Assembly (NCBI GenBank): GCA_045600205.1
Contig: JAZRXM010000002.1
Span: forward strand, 1-31,315
Source: Firm-04 sp045600205
GTDB lineage: Bacteria > Bacillota > Clostridia > Oscillospirales > Ruminococcaceae
DNA length: 31,315 nucleotides
Direction: 5' to 3'
Shown: piece after piece, positions 1-7,095 of the stretch
Position numbering within the stretch: the first letter of the stretch is position 1
How the letters are laid out: each line of letters opens with the position of its first letter
Notes under the pieces: generated by a model
Databases searched by the model: none
Told to the model about the DNA's origin: nothing
What the model saw: only the letters and a program-made list of their open reading frames with translations
Program-made: the position numbers and the translations under genes

Positions 1-18
1 TCTCTTGAATTTATACAT
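1..18 (-). CDS. 5' end of an unidentified gene leaving the window
   Basis: Only the first six codons (MYKFKR) are present, so nothing can be said about the product. The start is chosen because a GGAGG ribosome site (minus strand, 28-24) sits 5 nt before an ATG at 18-16. An alternative ATG at 23-21 overlaps the ribosome site. The gene lies downstream of the riboswitch and terminator at 151-367 on the same strand, so it is the probable target of that switch. By analogy with other cobalamin riboswitches it could be a B12 transport, synthesis or B12-independent isoenzyme gene, but the sequence seen cannot tell. Confidence 0.5.
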
Positions 19-28
19 GGCATCCTCC

Positions 29-74
29 GAAGTGCAAGCTTTTTTCTCGTTTTCCGGCTTTTCCCTTGCACTTC
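29..74 (-). promoter_or_regulatory. 5'-UTR stem-loop next to the ribosome site of the gene at 1-18
   Basis: A perfect 10-bp inverted repeat, GAAGTGCAAG at 29-38 and CTTGCACTTC at 65-74, encloses a 26-nt loop. On the minus-strand RNA the 3' arm ends directly before GGAGG (28-24), so folding could affect ribosome access. The arms share the core AAGTGCA with the terminator and antiterminator arms at 158-227, so other pairings are possible. Function is inference. Confidence 0.45.
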
Positions 75-75
75 T

Positions 76-104
76 ATTATACCATTTTTCTTCGATTTTG
101 TCGA
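76..104 (-). promoter_or_regulatory. Possible internal promoter upstream of the gene at 1-18
   Basis: Minus strand TCGACA (104-99), 17-nt spacer, TATAAT (81-76). The -10 is perfect and the -35 has one mismatch. It lies downstream of the riboswitch terminator, so a transcript from it would escape the switch. It is either a genuine riboswitch-independent promoter or a chance match in AT-rich DNA. Confidence 0.4.
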
Positions 105-150
105 TACTATACGGGTTTTATTTGGCTTGAGGAGAGACTAAATAACCTCC

Positions 151-227
151 AAAAAAAGCACTTTACTTCTTTCGAGAAGCAAAGTGCATTCAGATACAAT
201 TATCCCACATATCTGCGAATGCACTTT
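151..227 (-). terminator. Intrinsic terminator with overlapping antiterminator stem (riboswitch expression platform)
   Basis: Minus strand: GCACTTT (187-181), G, CTTCT, loop CGAA, AGAAG, T, AAAGTGC (164-158), then seven U (157-151). This is a strong rho-independent terminator. Just upstream, AAAGTGCATTC (227-217) is an 11-bp perfect partner of GAATGCACTTT (191-181), with an inner AGATA/TATCT stem. The two structures compete for 181-187, so the upstream stem can act as antiterminator. It also terminates transcripts running on from the PHP gene. Confidence 0.8.
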
Positions 228-273
228 CCATACCCGAAAATGTCGATACTGCGTAAAAGCATACCGAAATCGC

Positions 274-367
274 TGCACGAACATGAGCATTCCGACTTTC
301 ACGGTAATGGCTGTTGCGTCGGATTTTCACCGAACTTTCCTCACCCCTAAACGGGATAGAACGTGCA
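274..367 (-). ncRNA. Cobalamin riboswitch aptamer, class-II (Cbl-II) type
   Basis: Read on the minus strand. TGCACG (367-362) pairs with CGTGCA (279-274) as closing stem. Inside are GTGAGGAAAG (about 344-335), the hairpin TCGG-TGAAAA-TCCGA (about 333-319), GCAAC at 317-313, and AGTCGGAATGCTCAT (about 297-283). The order GUG-GGAAAG ... GUGAAAnUcCG ... CGGAAUGC-C is the core of class-II cobalamin riboswitches such as env8, where GGAAAG and GAAUGC form the ligand-site junction. The long peripheral arm of class I is absent. It is followed by a terminator/antiterminator pair and then the start of a gene on the same strand, as expected for a cis-acting switch. The element follows the PHP gene stop by only a few bases, and no strong dedicated promoter is visible. 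Covariance-model scoring was not possible here. Confidence 0.78.
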
Positions 368-369
368 AA

Positions 370-1050
370 TCAATATTCAATTCCGTTTCGAATCAAATGA
401 TAATCAGCATTTGATTGAAGCATTTGTTTATAATCCTGACCATTTTGTATGTCAAAATCCGTAATAAATCCACCGGTAAAGAAATCACTTCTATGCGCGT
501 CTGAACCGGATACGGACGGTAAATGATACGTTTTTGCGTACCATTCAGCCTTTGTATTAAATGAATTTTCTCGATTTCCCGCATTATACACCTCAACGGC
601 ATCCACCATATCAGGTATTAAGCGAATGAATTTAACATACGATTCCTGTCGAAAAGGATGCGCATGAACCAACATTCCGCCCGAAGCTCGAATCAATTTC
701 AAATAATCGTGCGGTGACAGAGTCGCTGTTTCAGGATGCGCCGCAAGCCATTGAAAATCCAGTCCATACGTCAAAAAATCATTTCCGTTCCAACTGTATT
801 CCCACCCGCAGCAAACCCGAAGTCCAATCTGATCTCCAACTTCTTTTGCATGATAATAACCGAGCGAAAAACGACGTACCCATTCATTCCACGGAAGACT
901 TCTGTCAATGCACGTATTTCCGTGAAAAAAATGGTCAGTTATAAACATGCCATCGTAACCTTGTTTTTTACATCCCCATGCCATATCTGCGGCGCTTGCG
1001 GTAGCACAAGCACTTGCCTCAGAGGTATGAGTGTGTGTTTCCCAGCGCAT
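370..1050 (-). CDS. PHP-domain metal-dependent phosphoesterase
   Basis: PHP-superfamily protein of about 226 residues. Metal-binding motifs appear in order: HTHT near the N-terminus (about 6-9), TDHF (about 39-42), a Glu in CGWEYSW (about 85), HAHP (about 130-133) and GSDAHR in the last third. These are the His/Asp/Glu clusters that hold two or three metal ions in PHP hydrolases of the histidinol-phosphatase and YciV (RNase AM-like) kind. The substrate cannot be told; a nucleotide or sugar phosphate is likely from the family. The start is uncertain: ATG at 1050 is taken, GTG at 1056 is in frame, and neither has a clear ribosome site. It lies 136 nt downstream of the DUF4321 gene, with only a weak AT-rich hairpin (1067-1091) between, so co-transcription with the murC-dut run is possible but not shown. 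Confidence 0.8.
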   Translation of the reverse strand: MRWETHTHTSEASACATASAADMAWGCKKQGYDGMFITDHFFHGNTCIDRSLPWNEWVRRFSLGYYHAKEVGDQIGLRVCCGWEYSWNGNDFLTYGLDFQWLAAHPETATLSPHDYLKLIRASGGMLVHAHPFRQESYVKFIRLIPDMVDAVEVYNAGNRENSFNTKAEWYAKTYHLPSVSGSDAHRSDFFTGGFITDFDIQNGQDYKQMLQSNADYHLIRNGIEY

Positions 1051-1186
1051 CAGCACGAAATGTCATCAGTTTTTCTCACATCAAAAAACTGAATCTCCCG
1101 ACACGCTGCCTTAAAGCCAATCAAACAGCTCTTCATTTCGGTACAAAATTCTAACTGCAAATTTATCACACCAATCAAAATTCGTT

Positions 1187-1453
1187 TTAGAATTTAATTG
1201 CATCGTTCAGCATAGCTGAAAGCTTAATTCCAAACAGCATCAACAGACCTTGGATAATGTACAAATCAAATTTCAGGGAAAGTGACATTTGAAAGAATAC
1301 CAGATTCATCGAAAATTCGTCAAAACCGAAACTGCTGTGAAATCCAAGCCAAGAGATGAACGGAAGATTTGCAGCTGCAAGAAATTCGCCCAAGCATGCT
1401 CCGACTACAGCCATAAACACGATGGTTAAGAGAAATATAATTTTTGCCTTCAT
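1187..1453 (-). CDS. Small membrane protein, DUF4321 family
   Basis: 88-residue protein with two hydrophobic segments: about residues 4-30 (Gly and Ala rich, with the family-type GxxLGEFLA motif) and about 60-82 near the C-terminus. Size, the GACLGEFLA motif and the terminal hydrophobic stretch fit DUF4321, small Firmicute membrane proteins of unknown function usually found among cell-envelope and cell-division genes. The ribosome site is AAAGGAAA before ATG 1453. It lies 24 nt after dut, so it is very probably the next gene of that operon. Nothing in the sequence shows a biochemical activity. Confidence 0.7.
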   Translation of the reverse strand: MKAKIIFLLTIVFMAVVGACLGEFLAAANLPFISWLGFHSSFGFDEFSMNLVFFQMSLSLKFDLYIIQGLLMLFGIKLSAMLNDAIKF

Positions 1454-1477
1454 AGTATTTTCCTTTCGTAAAACCTT

Positions 1478-1915
1478 TTATAGTCCGCTGGATCCAAAAC
1501 CGCCTGCTCCGCGAATCGTTTCATCCAACGTATCGACCATTTTACATTCGGAATAACATATCGGAATCGTCACCAATTGTGCAATACGCATTCCATTTTC
1601 TACCGTAAAATCTGCATTTCCATTATTGATCAAAGCAACACAAAGTTCGCCACGATAATCGGCATCTACAACACCAACGCCATTTGCCAAAGCAACCCCG
1701 AATTTGGTTGCCAGACCGGAACGCGCAAAAATCAATAATGCAACATTTTTATCCGACGGAGAAACCGCCAACCCTGTTGGAATTTTTTTGATTTCATGCG
1801 GCATCAGGGTCACTGAATCTTCCAAACAAGCACAAAGATCCACACCTGCGCTGAACGAAGTAGCTCTTTGAGGAATTACAGCATTGGGATGTAACCTCTG
1901 AAAATTCAGCATCAT
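1478..1915 (-). CDS. dut: Deoxyuridine 5'-triphosphate nucleotidohydrolase (dUTPase)
   Basis: 145-residue trimeric-type dUTPase that hydrolyses dUTP to dUMP and pyrophosphate, keeping uracil out of DNA and feeding thymidylate synthesis. The five family motifs are present: SAGVDL (motif 1), ARSGLATK (motif 2), GVVDADYRGEL with the catalytic Asp (motif 3), RIAQLV (motif 4) and the C-terminal RGAGGFGSSG arm (motif 5), which closes over the substrate. Length is normal. Its ATG at 1915-1913 overlaps the TGA of the U32 gene (ATGA), with AAGGAG just upstream inside that gene, so translation is coupled. A second in-frame ATG at 1912 would shorten it by one residue. Confidence 0.95.
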   Translation of the reverse strand: MMLNFQRLHPNAVIPQRATSFSAGVDLCACLEDSVTLMPHEIKKIPTGLAVSPSDKNVALLIFARSGLATKFGVALANGVGVVDADYRGELCVALINNGNADFTVENGMRIAQLVTIPICYSECKMVDTLDETIRGAGGFGSSGL

Positions 1916-4023
1916 CGTGATTTCTCCTTCTCATTCTGTAATTTGATTCCCCGAGTGAAATTTGCGGGTTCGAGCGAAATTTGCTTTCCCATATATTCAG
2001 CCAAAACTTTCTCCACCTGATCAGAAGATTCATCTGTCATGGAAAGAAACGCAAACGACGCAAAATCGAACATTTCTTTTTTATCAGCGAGCCAGATCGG
2101 GGCGGAATTAAATACTTCAGCATAATCCGGTTTATCCATATACCGCGTACACTCTGTAAATAAAGGTACCCCTTTACGATCATATAAGATATGTCGGCAC
2201 AGTTTACATCCGATCTGTTCCTGAATCGGACAATTCCGCATCAACATCATAGGAATTTTTCCGTATGCCCAGATTCCCAATCCGTCATATTGCTTGGCTA
2301 GACTTTTTTGCAGATAATAAGGGGTTTCCGGTGAGATCAGCAATCTCTCAATTGAAAACGCTTTCAATTGTTCCACAGCAGAACAATTAGTAATATGCAA
2401 TCCAAGTCCGCCATGCACAGACAGATTCAGTGCAGAAGTAATCGGCAAAATTCCGATCTGATTTGCGAGAATTGTATTGTAACCACATAGAATCGCAGTT
2501 TTCAATTTTTTCTTCAAATCATCCTCCGAAAGGATGAAACGCGGAGGAACCAAAACCACCTTGGAAACAGAAATATCCTGCGGTACTGAAGCGTATGATT
2601 CAGCCAAGTTTAATGGCAGATACAAAAATTCGATCTGCTTTGCATAGGACTTTAGCCCCTCAATTTGCCGCAGATTGCGAACCTGAACAGAAAAAGAGGG
2701 AGGGATATCGCTTTTCTTAGATTCTCTCGAAACACGCGGTACGATTTGAAAAGAATGCGTGGGTTTGACATCTGCGATTCGATATGCATCCATTGCCTTG
2801 CAGGCATCCCGTCGCAAACCATTTAATTCCGCTGCCGAAAGAATCAGATTCCCGTCATTTTCTTCCGATACATCGCCAACTGAATAGATCGTACCACCTA
2901 GTTTTCCAAAGTTCTGACGTAAAACATCAAGCGTTGTTGGACGATGAACGGCACACTGCGGAATTGCACCTTCCACAGTCACTTGTCGCTGCAAAGAATC
3001 CGTCACAGTCAAAGTACTTGGCTGATTCGCTCTTATCGTATACCGAGCATCCAACTGCTCAATTTTGCGCTCTTTTTGGTACCTGTTTCTGGTTCCTGCA
3101 AGCACACTCTGCGATGCAAGAACATCCTCTTTTTCTCGGATTCCAAACATATTCCGGCGCTGATCGGCATAATAGCCGTCCGTAAAACCGCTTCGTGAAA
3201 AAACCGCTCGTAGTTCATCCAGATTCGGTTTTTCGCCGTCCAGCATCTGACGATATGCCGTAACAACCGCCGCTACGTACTCCGGACGTTTCATTCGTCC
3301 TTCAATTTTCAACGATTTTACACCGATATCACGCAGTTCGCTCACATGATCTATCAGGCACATATCGCGTAAAGAGAGCGCATGAGCAGACTGTTTTGTA
3401 GCTGAAAAGGGCAATCTGCAAGGCTGCGCGCAGGCACCGCGATTCGCGCTTCTTCCGCCCATACAAGCGGACATAAAACACTGTCCTGAAACGGACATAC
3501 AATGTGCGCCGTGCACAAACACTTCCACTTCCGTATGGTTATCCCGTCCGGCTGCACACAATTCTGATATACTTTTTTTTGAAAGTTCCCTCGCGGCAAC
3601 AATTCTAGAAAATCCCATATCAGCAGCAGTTTTTAGTCCACCCACTGTATGAATGGTCATTTGTGTGGATGCATGCAGCGACATGGTAGGGATGCACTTT
3701 TTTAGATACGAAGCAACGCCAAAATCCTGAACAATACATGCATCAATTCCTGCATCTGCCATCACCTGAATGAGCGAATCCAGCACAGGAAATTCATGAT
3801 CAAACAGCAATGTATTCACTGCCAGATATATCTTTGCGCCATACAAGTGACAATCATCCGCAGCTGATTTTAGCATATCTGCGTCAAAATTCTGTGCATT
3901 TGCGCGAGCTGAAAACTGTTTTGCGCCAACATATACCGCATCCGCACCGCAACGCAAAGCCGCCTGAAGTGCCTCCATACTACCGGCAGGGGCAAGCAGT
4001 TCAGTTCGTTTTTCTTCACTCAT
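1912..4023 (-). CDS. U32-family peptidase/RNA hydroxylation-type protein with C-terminal DUF3656 region
   Basis: 703-residue protein from the chosen start (MSEEKRTELLAPAGS). The N-terminal half is a classic U32 domain: LLAPAGSMEALQAAL, GADAVYVG, the signature region with HGAHCMSVSGQC and GACAQPCR, then SLKIEGRMKRPEYVA. The Cys residues of the signature, with later Cys (CPIQEQIGCKLCRH), fit the iron-sulfur site known for this family. The middle region (about 350-450) matches the collagenase-like DUF3656 arrangement found in E. coli RlhA, which hydroxylates 23S rRNA C2501; TrhP is the tRNA-acting relative. I infer an RNA hydroxylation role rather than proteolysis. An upstream in-frame start at 4140 lies wholly inside zapA and is less likely. 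The ATG overlaps the zapA stop by 8 nt, and the gene ends overlapping dut. Confidence 0.88.
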   Translation of the reverse strand: MSEEKRTELLAPAGSMEALQAALRCGADAVYVGAKQFSARANAQNFDADMLKSAADDCHLYGAKIYLAVNTLLFDHEFPVLDSLIQVMADAGIDACIVQDFGVASYLKKCIPTMSLHASTQMTIHTVGGLKTAADMGFSRIVAARELSKKSISELCAAGRDNHTEVEVFVHGAHCMSVSGQCFMSACMGGRSANRGACAQPCRLPFSATKQSAHALSLRDMCLIDHVSELRDIGVKSLKIEGRMKRPEYVAAVVTAYRQMLDGEKPNLDELRAVFSRSGFTDGYYADQRRNMFGIREKEDVLASQSVLAGTRNRYQKERKIEQLDARYTIRANQPSTLTVTDSLQRQVTVEGAIPQCAVHRPTTLDVLRQNFGKLGGTIYSVGDVSEENDGNLILSAAELNGLRRDACKAMDAYRIADVKPTHSFQIVPRVSRESKKSDIPPSFSVQVRNLRQIEGLKSYAKQIEFLYLPLNLAESYASVPQDISVSKVVLVPPRFILSEDDLKKKLKTAILCGYNTILANQIGILPITSALNLSVHGGLGLHITNCSAVEQLKAFSIERLLISPETPYYLQKSLAKQYDGLGIWAYGKIPMMLMRNCPIQEQIGCKLCRHILYDRKGVPLFTECTRYMDKPDYAEVFNSAPIWLADKKEMFDFASFAFLSMTDESSDQVEKVLAEYMGKQISLEPANFTRGIKLQNEKEKSR

Positions 4024-4489
4024 TCTCAGATTCAGCTTCAGCAGCCGCAAGTTGTTCTGCCAGAGTCGGCTGTTCTTCTTCCACAGCCACTTCAGCAACC
4101 GCCTTTGTTGCAGCAATGTCAGATTTGATGCTCTCGCCAAGCTCTTTCAGCTTCAAAAGATTTTCAAGCTGCTCGACCTTTGCTCTCAAAACGTCCACTT
4201 CGCGCATCACAGCATCACGTTCCATGCGGACTTTTCCCGCCTCGTCAACGTATTCCTTCACCTGTGAACGAATCACTTCGATATTGGTATTCGCCTTGGT
4301 CAGCTCATCCATCGTAGAAAGCGCGACCATCATTACGGCAGAATGCACAGAAATACGATGATTTGCCTCAGTAATATCCGAAATTCGTTTTTCCAGTGTT
4401 TTCGCCAATTGATATACATAACTTGGCGCGTCCTCAGTTTGAAGGACATATTCTTTTCCACACAGCACAACCTTTAATCTGTTCAGCAT
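4016..4489 (-). CDS. zapA: Cell division protein ZapA-like
   Basis: 157-residue ZapA-family protein. The N-terminal globular part (residues 1-55) carries the family pattern LKVVLCGKEYVLQT...YVYQLAKTLEKRI, followed by a helix with HSAVMMVALSTMDEL and a long coiled coil (about 65-125, rich in Glu, Lys and Leu heptads). It ends in an Ala/Glu-rich tail (about 130-157) that is longer than in the roughly 85-110-residue Bacillus protein. ZapA binds and bundles FtsZ filaments at mid-cell. The ribosome site is AAGGAA before ATG 4489. It follows lexA by 32 nt and overlaps the U32 gene, a zapA-U32 order also seen in other Clostridia. Confidence 0.85.
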   Translation of the reverse strand: MLNRLKVVLCGKEYVLQTEDAPSYVYQLAKTLEKRISDITEANHRISVHSAVMMVALSTMDELTKANTNIEVIRSQVKEYVDEAGKVRMERDAVMREVDVLRAKVEQLENLLKLKELGESIKSDIAATKAVAEVAVEEEQPTLAEQLAAAEAESENE

Positions 4490-4521
4490 ATTAAATTCCT
4501 TTCTCTTAACGGATCATCGTT

Positions 4522-5109
4522 TTAGTTGTCCAAATATCTAATCAAAGCAACCACTCTGCCAAGGATCGACACATCCTTGACAAGAATCGGTGCCATAGAA
4601 TCGTTTTCAGGCTGTAGTCGATAGCCACCGTTTTCCTTATAAAATCGCTTGACGGTCGCGTCTTGACCATCGACCAAAACAACAGAAATTTCGCCATTTT
4701 CAACGGTATCACACTGTTCGACAATTACAATGTCGCCGTCAAGGATTCCTGCCTTGATCATACTCTCGCCGCGCACACGGAGCGCAAACAATTCACCGCT
4801 GTAAGAACGCTCAGGCACGTAACTTAAATAATCGGTGATATTTTCAATTGCAGTGATCGGCTGTCCTGCGGTCACCATTCCAATCAGCGGGACATTGATC
4901 GCACTTTTGCCGTGCAGACGAATCGCTCGGTTTTGGTTATCCATTTTATCCAGATAACCTTCCTCGACCAGCAGGTTTATATAGCGGTGGGCGGTCGAAG
5001 TAGAGCGGATGCCCAATGCGGCGCAGATTTCGCGTACAGTGGGCGCATAGCCATCGTCAATGCGGGCACGGATATATTTATAGATTTCTCTTGCTTTCTC
5101 GTTCAGCAT
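4522..5109 (-). CDS. lexA: LexA repressor, SOS regulator
   Basis: 195 residues from ATG 5109. That start is chosen because AGGAAAGGA precedes it, and because the N-terminus then matches other LexA proteins; an upstream ATG at 5139 adds ten residues. The winged-helix DNA-binding domain (1-65) has the YAPTVREICAALGI and STSTAHRYINLL helices. The self-cleavage site Ala81-Gly82 (VTAGQP) and the catalytic Ser116 (GESM) and Lys154 (ATVKRF) are all present, so the protein should be autocleavable on RecA filament. LexA represses DNA-repair genes. It sits 34 nt after murC and so is probably transcribed with it. I found no GAAC-N4-GTTC box in its own upstream region, so autoregulation, usual for LexA, is not visible here. 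Confidence 0.95.
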   Translation of the reverse strand: MLNEKAREIYKYIRARIDDGYAPTVREICAALGIRSTSTAHRYINLLVEEGYLDKMDNQNRAIRLHGKSAINVPLIGMVTAGQPITAIENITDYLSYVPERSYSGELFALRVRGESMIKAGILDGDIVIVEQCDTVENGEISVVLVDGQDATVKRFYKENGGYRLQPENDSMAPILVKDVSILGRVVALIRYLDN

Positions 5110-5143
5110 TTCGCAGCCGTCCTTTCCTGTTGATTTCACGAAA

Positions 5144-6553
5144 TTACATTGTTTTCAATTTCTCAGCAATCTGCTTCGAAAGCTTGTTGACATCTCCGCA
5201 GCCAAGGGTAATAATCAAATCGCCGTCCTTTGCCAGTTCACAAACACGGTCGCAAATCGTATTAAAATTATGATATTTACGGGTATCACAGTCAGGCTGC
5301 GATTCATCCTGCGGCTCCCAGATACAGCCTTCGATCTTCTCAGCAAGATTTCTCGTAAATACGCCAATCGTATTCACTTCACGACCACCCATGATATCCG
5401 TCAGTGCCACAATATCGGCAATAGACAACGCCTCAGCGAAGTCATCCAGCAATCGCTTGGTACGTGTAAACGTAAACGGCTGATGAACCGCGATGACACG
5501 CGAAAAAGGCATCGCTTTCGCAGCACGAAGCGTAGCGGCAATTTCCGCAGGATGATGCGCATAGTCATCCGCAATTGTAATACCGCGCACCTTGCTGTGC
5601 TGCTCGAAACGACGTTTTGCACCAAAGAATGCAAGCAATCCCTCTGTACACTGCTCAAACCGCAGACCAAGCGCAGTAGCGCAGGCAATCGCACAGAGCG
5701 CATTCAGAACATTATGCTCGCCTGGCACTTGAATCGTCGCAGTACCGAGTTTTTCGCTATGATGCCAAACCGTAAATGCTGTCTGTCCGCTTGCAAGATG
5801 TTCCACATCTGAAGCCCGCCAATCACAGCCCTCTGATTTGCCGTATGTCAGCATTTCCTTGCCTGTGACCTTTTGCATCGCATCAATCGTATTTGCATCA
5901 TCGCCGTTATAAAGTACGATTTTACTGGTTTTCTGCGCAAATTTTGTAAACGACGCCTTTAAATTATCAAGTGTATGGAAGTATTCCATATGGTCTTCAT
6001 CAATATTCAGAATCACCGCAATATCAGGAGAAAGCTGCAAAAACGTGTCAACGTACTCACAAGCCTCGCAGACAAACGCCTCGCTGCTGCCAGCCCTGCC
6101 GCTTCCGCCAAGACACGGCAGTTTTCCGCCAATCACGGCTGATAAATCAATGCCTGCGGTGAACAGAATCTGCGCCAGCATGGAAGTCGTGGTCGTTTTG
6201 CCATGCGTACCTGCAATACATACTGCCTCACGATACCATGTTGATACGATTCCGAGCAATTCACTACGCTCCATCATATCCACACCGCTTGCTTCGGCTG
6301 CGGCACGCTCAGGGTTTGTTTTCGCAATCGCAGCGGAATACACAACCAGATCCGCGCCCTCAATATTTTCAGGCTTCTGTCCGAGCGTCACAGGAATCCC
6401 CATCGCACGAACAGCTGCCAGCGTATCGGTTTCATTATTATCTGAACCGGTCAGATAGTAGCCTTTCGCATGCAGCACCTGTGCCAGCGGATACATACCC
6501 GAACCGCCGATTCCAATCATATGGATATGCTGTTTACCTTCCAGCTTTTGCAT
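5144..6553 (-). CDS. murC: UDP-N-acetylmuramate--L-alanine ligase
   Basis: 469 residues, normal for MurC, which adds L-Ala to UDP-MurNAc using ATP in cytoplasmic peptidoglycan precursor synthesis. Visible are the N-terminal UDP-binding loop HMIGIGGSGMYPLA (11-24), the Mur-ligase P-loop GTHGKTTTT (about 114-122), the central-domain NIDEDHMEYF and the C-terminal IADDYAHHPAEI motif typical of MurC. The C-terminal domain ends with LGCGDVNKL. The ribosome site AAAGGATG lies about 10 nt before ATG 6553. It is the first gene of the minus-strand run murC-lexA-zapA-U32-dut-DUF4321, which joins wall synthesis, division and DNA-damage control. A weak promoter (TATAAG at 6582-6577) may lie in the region it shares with divergent spoVG. 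Confidence 0.95.
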   Translation of the reverse strand: MQKLEGKQHIHMIGIGGSGMYPLAQVLHAKGYYLTGSDNNETDTLAAVRAMGIPVTLGQKPENIEGADLVVYSAAIAKTNPERAAAEASGVDMMERSELLGIVSTWYREAVCIAGTHGKTTTTSMLAQILFTAGIDLSAVIGGKLPCLGGSGRAGSSEAFVCEACEYVDTFLQLSPDIAVILNIDEDHMEYFHTLDNLKASFTKFAQKTSKIVLYNGDDANTIDAMQKVTGKEMLTYGKSEGCDWRASDVEHLASGQTAFTVWHHSEKLGTATIQVPGEHNVLNALCAIACATALGLRFEQCTEGLLAFFGAKRRFEQHSKVRGITIADDYAHHPAEIAATLRAAKAMPFSRVIAVHQPFTFTRTKRLLDDFAEALSIADIVALTDIMGGREVNTIGVFTRNLAEKIEGCIWEPQDESQPDCDTRKYHNFNTICDRVCELAKDGDLIITLGCGDVNKLSKQIAEKLKTM

Positions 6554-6611
6554 GAAAAAATCATCCTTTTCTCACTTATAATCAAATTTTCACAAAATCA
6601 ACACAATTCCA

Positions 6612-6620
6612 TGATATACT
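6612..6620 (+). promoter_or_regulatory. Extended -10 promoter of spoVG
   Basis: TGA-TATACT: an extended -10 (TGn) directly before TATACT (6615-6620), about 100 nt upstream of the spoVG start. No good -35 lies at 17 nt, which is common for extended -10 promoters. The leader contains a short stem CCGTA/TACGG (about 6672-6690). No SigH-type element was recognised. Confidence 0.5.
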
Positions 6621-6725
6621 TAGAATTATAAATCAAACCTCGTGTTTAGATTCCGTGACAGTCTATTTCCGCCGTAATTCAAAACTACGGTAATTCGTGT
6701 CTTTTCATTATGGAGGGCTTTTTGT

Positions 6726-7040
6726 ATGCAAATCACAGACTTGAAAATCCGCAAAATGATGTCTGAAGGGCGTCTGCGTGCGATTGTATCGGTCACACTG
6801 GACAACATGATTGCTGTACACGACATCAAAGTGGTTCAAGGCGAGGAGAGATTGTTCGTTGCGATGCCAAGCCGTAAAGACGAAGCCGGCATTTTCCGCG
6901 ACATCATCCACCCGATTTCCCTTGAAGCGCGTCAGTATCTCGAATCCAAAATTCTGGATGCCTACGCAGCACAGCTTGCTGCCATGCAGGCTGAGGCGCT
7001 ATCCTTGAATCTTTCGGAAAACACAACCGAGGAAATCTGA
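6726..7040 (+). CDS. spoVG: Putative septation protein SpoVG
   Basis: 104 residues. The whole SpoVG core is visible: MQITDLKIRKM at the start, LRAIVSVTLDN, IAVHDIKVVQG, LFVAMPSRKD and FRDIIHPIS, ending in a variable C-terminal helix. SpoVG is a small nucleic-acid-binding regulator that affects septation, sporulation, capsule and virulence genes in Firmicutes. The ribosome site GGAGGG (6712-6717) is ideal. The gene stands alone, divergent from murC and closed by the terminator at 7056-7095. Its presence does not by itself prove sporulation, since SpoVG is also found in non-sporulating Firmicutes. Confidence 0.95.
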   Translation: MQITDLKIRKMMSEGRLRAIVSVTLDNMIAVHDIKVVQGEERLFVAMPSRKDEAGIFRDIIHPISLEARQYLESKILDAYAAQLAAMQAEALSLNLSENTTEEI

Positions 7041-7055
7041 AACTTGCAAATCCCA

Positions 7056-7095
7056 GAAAAATTGTCTGATGCCTTTGACATCAGGCAATTTTTTA
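7056..7095 (+). terminator. Bidirectional intrinsic terminator between spoVG and the Nudix gene
   Basis: Stem ATTGTCTGATG (7061-7071) with CATCAGGCAAT (7079-7089), 11 bp with one G-U pair and a 7-nt loop, flanked by an A-run on the left and a T-run on the right. It serves spoVG on the plus strand and the Nudix gene on the minus strand, whose stop codon (7095-7093) lies against the stem. Confidence 0.9.

Noticed and set aside
4024..4140. N-terminal extension of the U32 gene
   Set aside because: The extra 39 codons lie inside zapA, have no ribosome site and do not belong to the U32 family; the ATG at 4023 overlapping the zapA stop is better.
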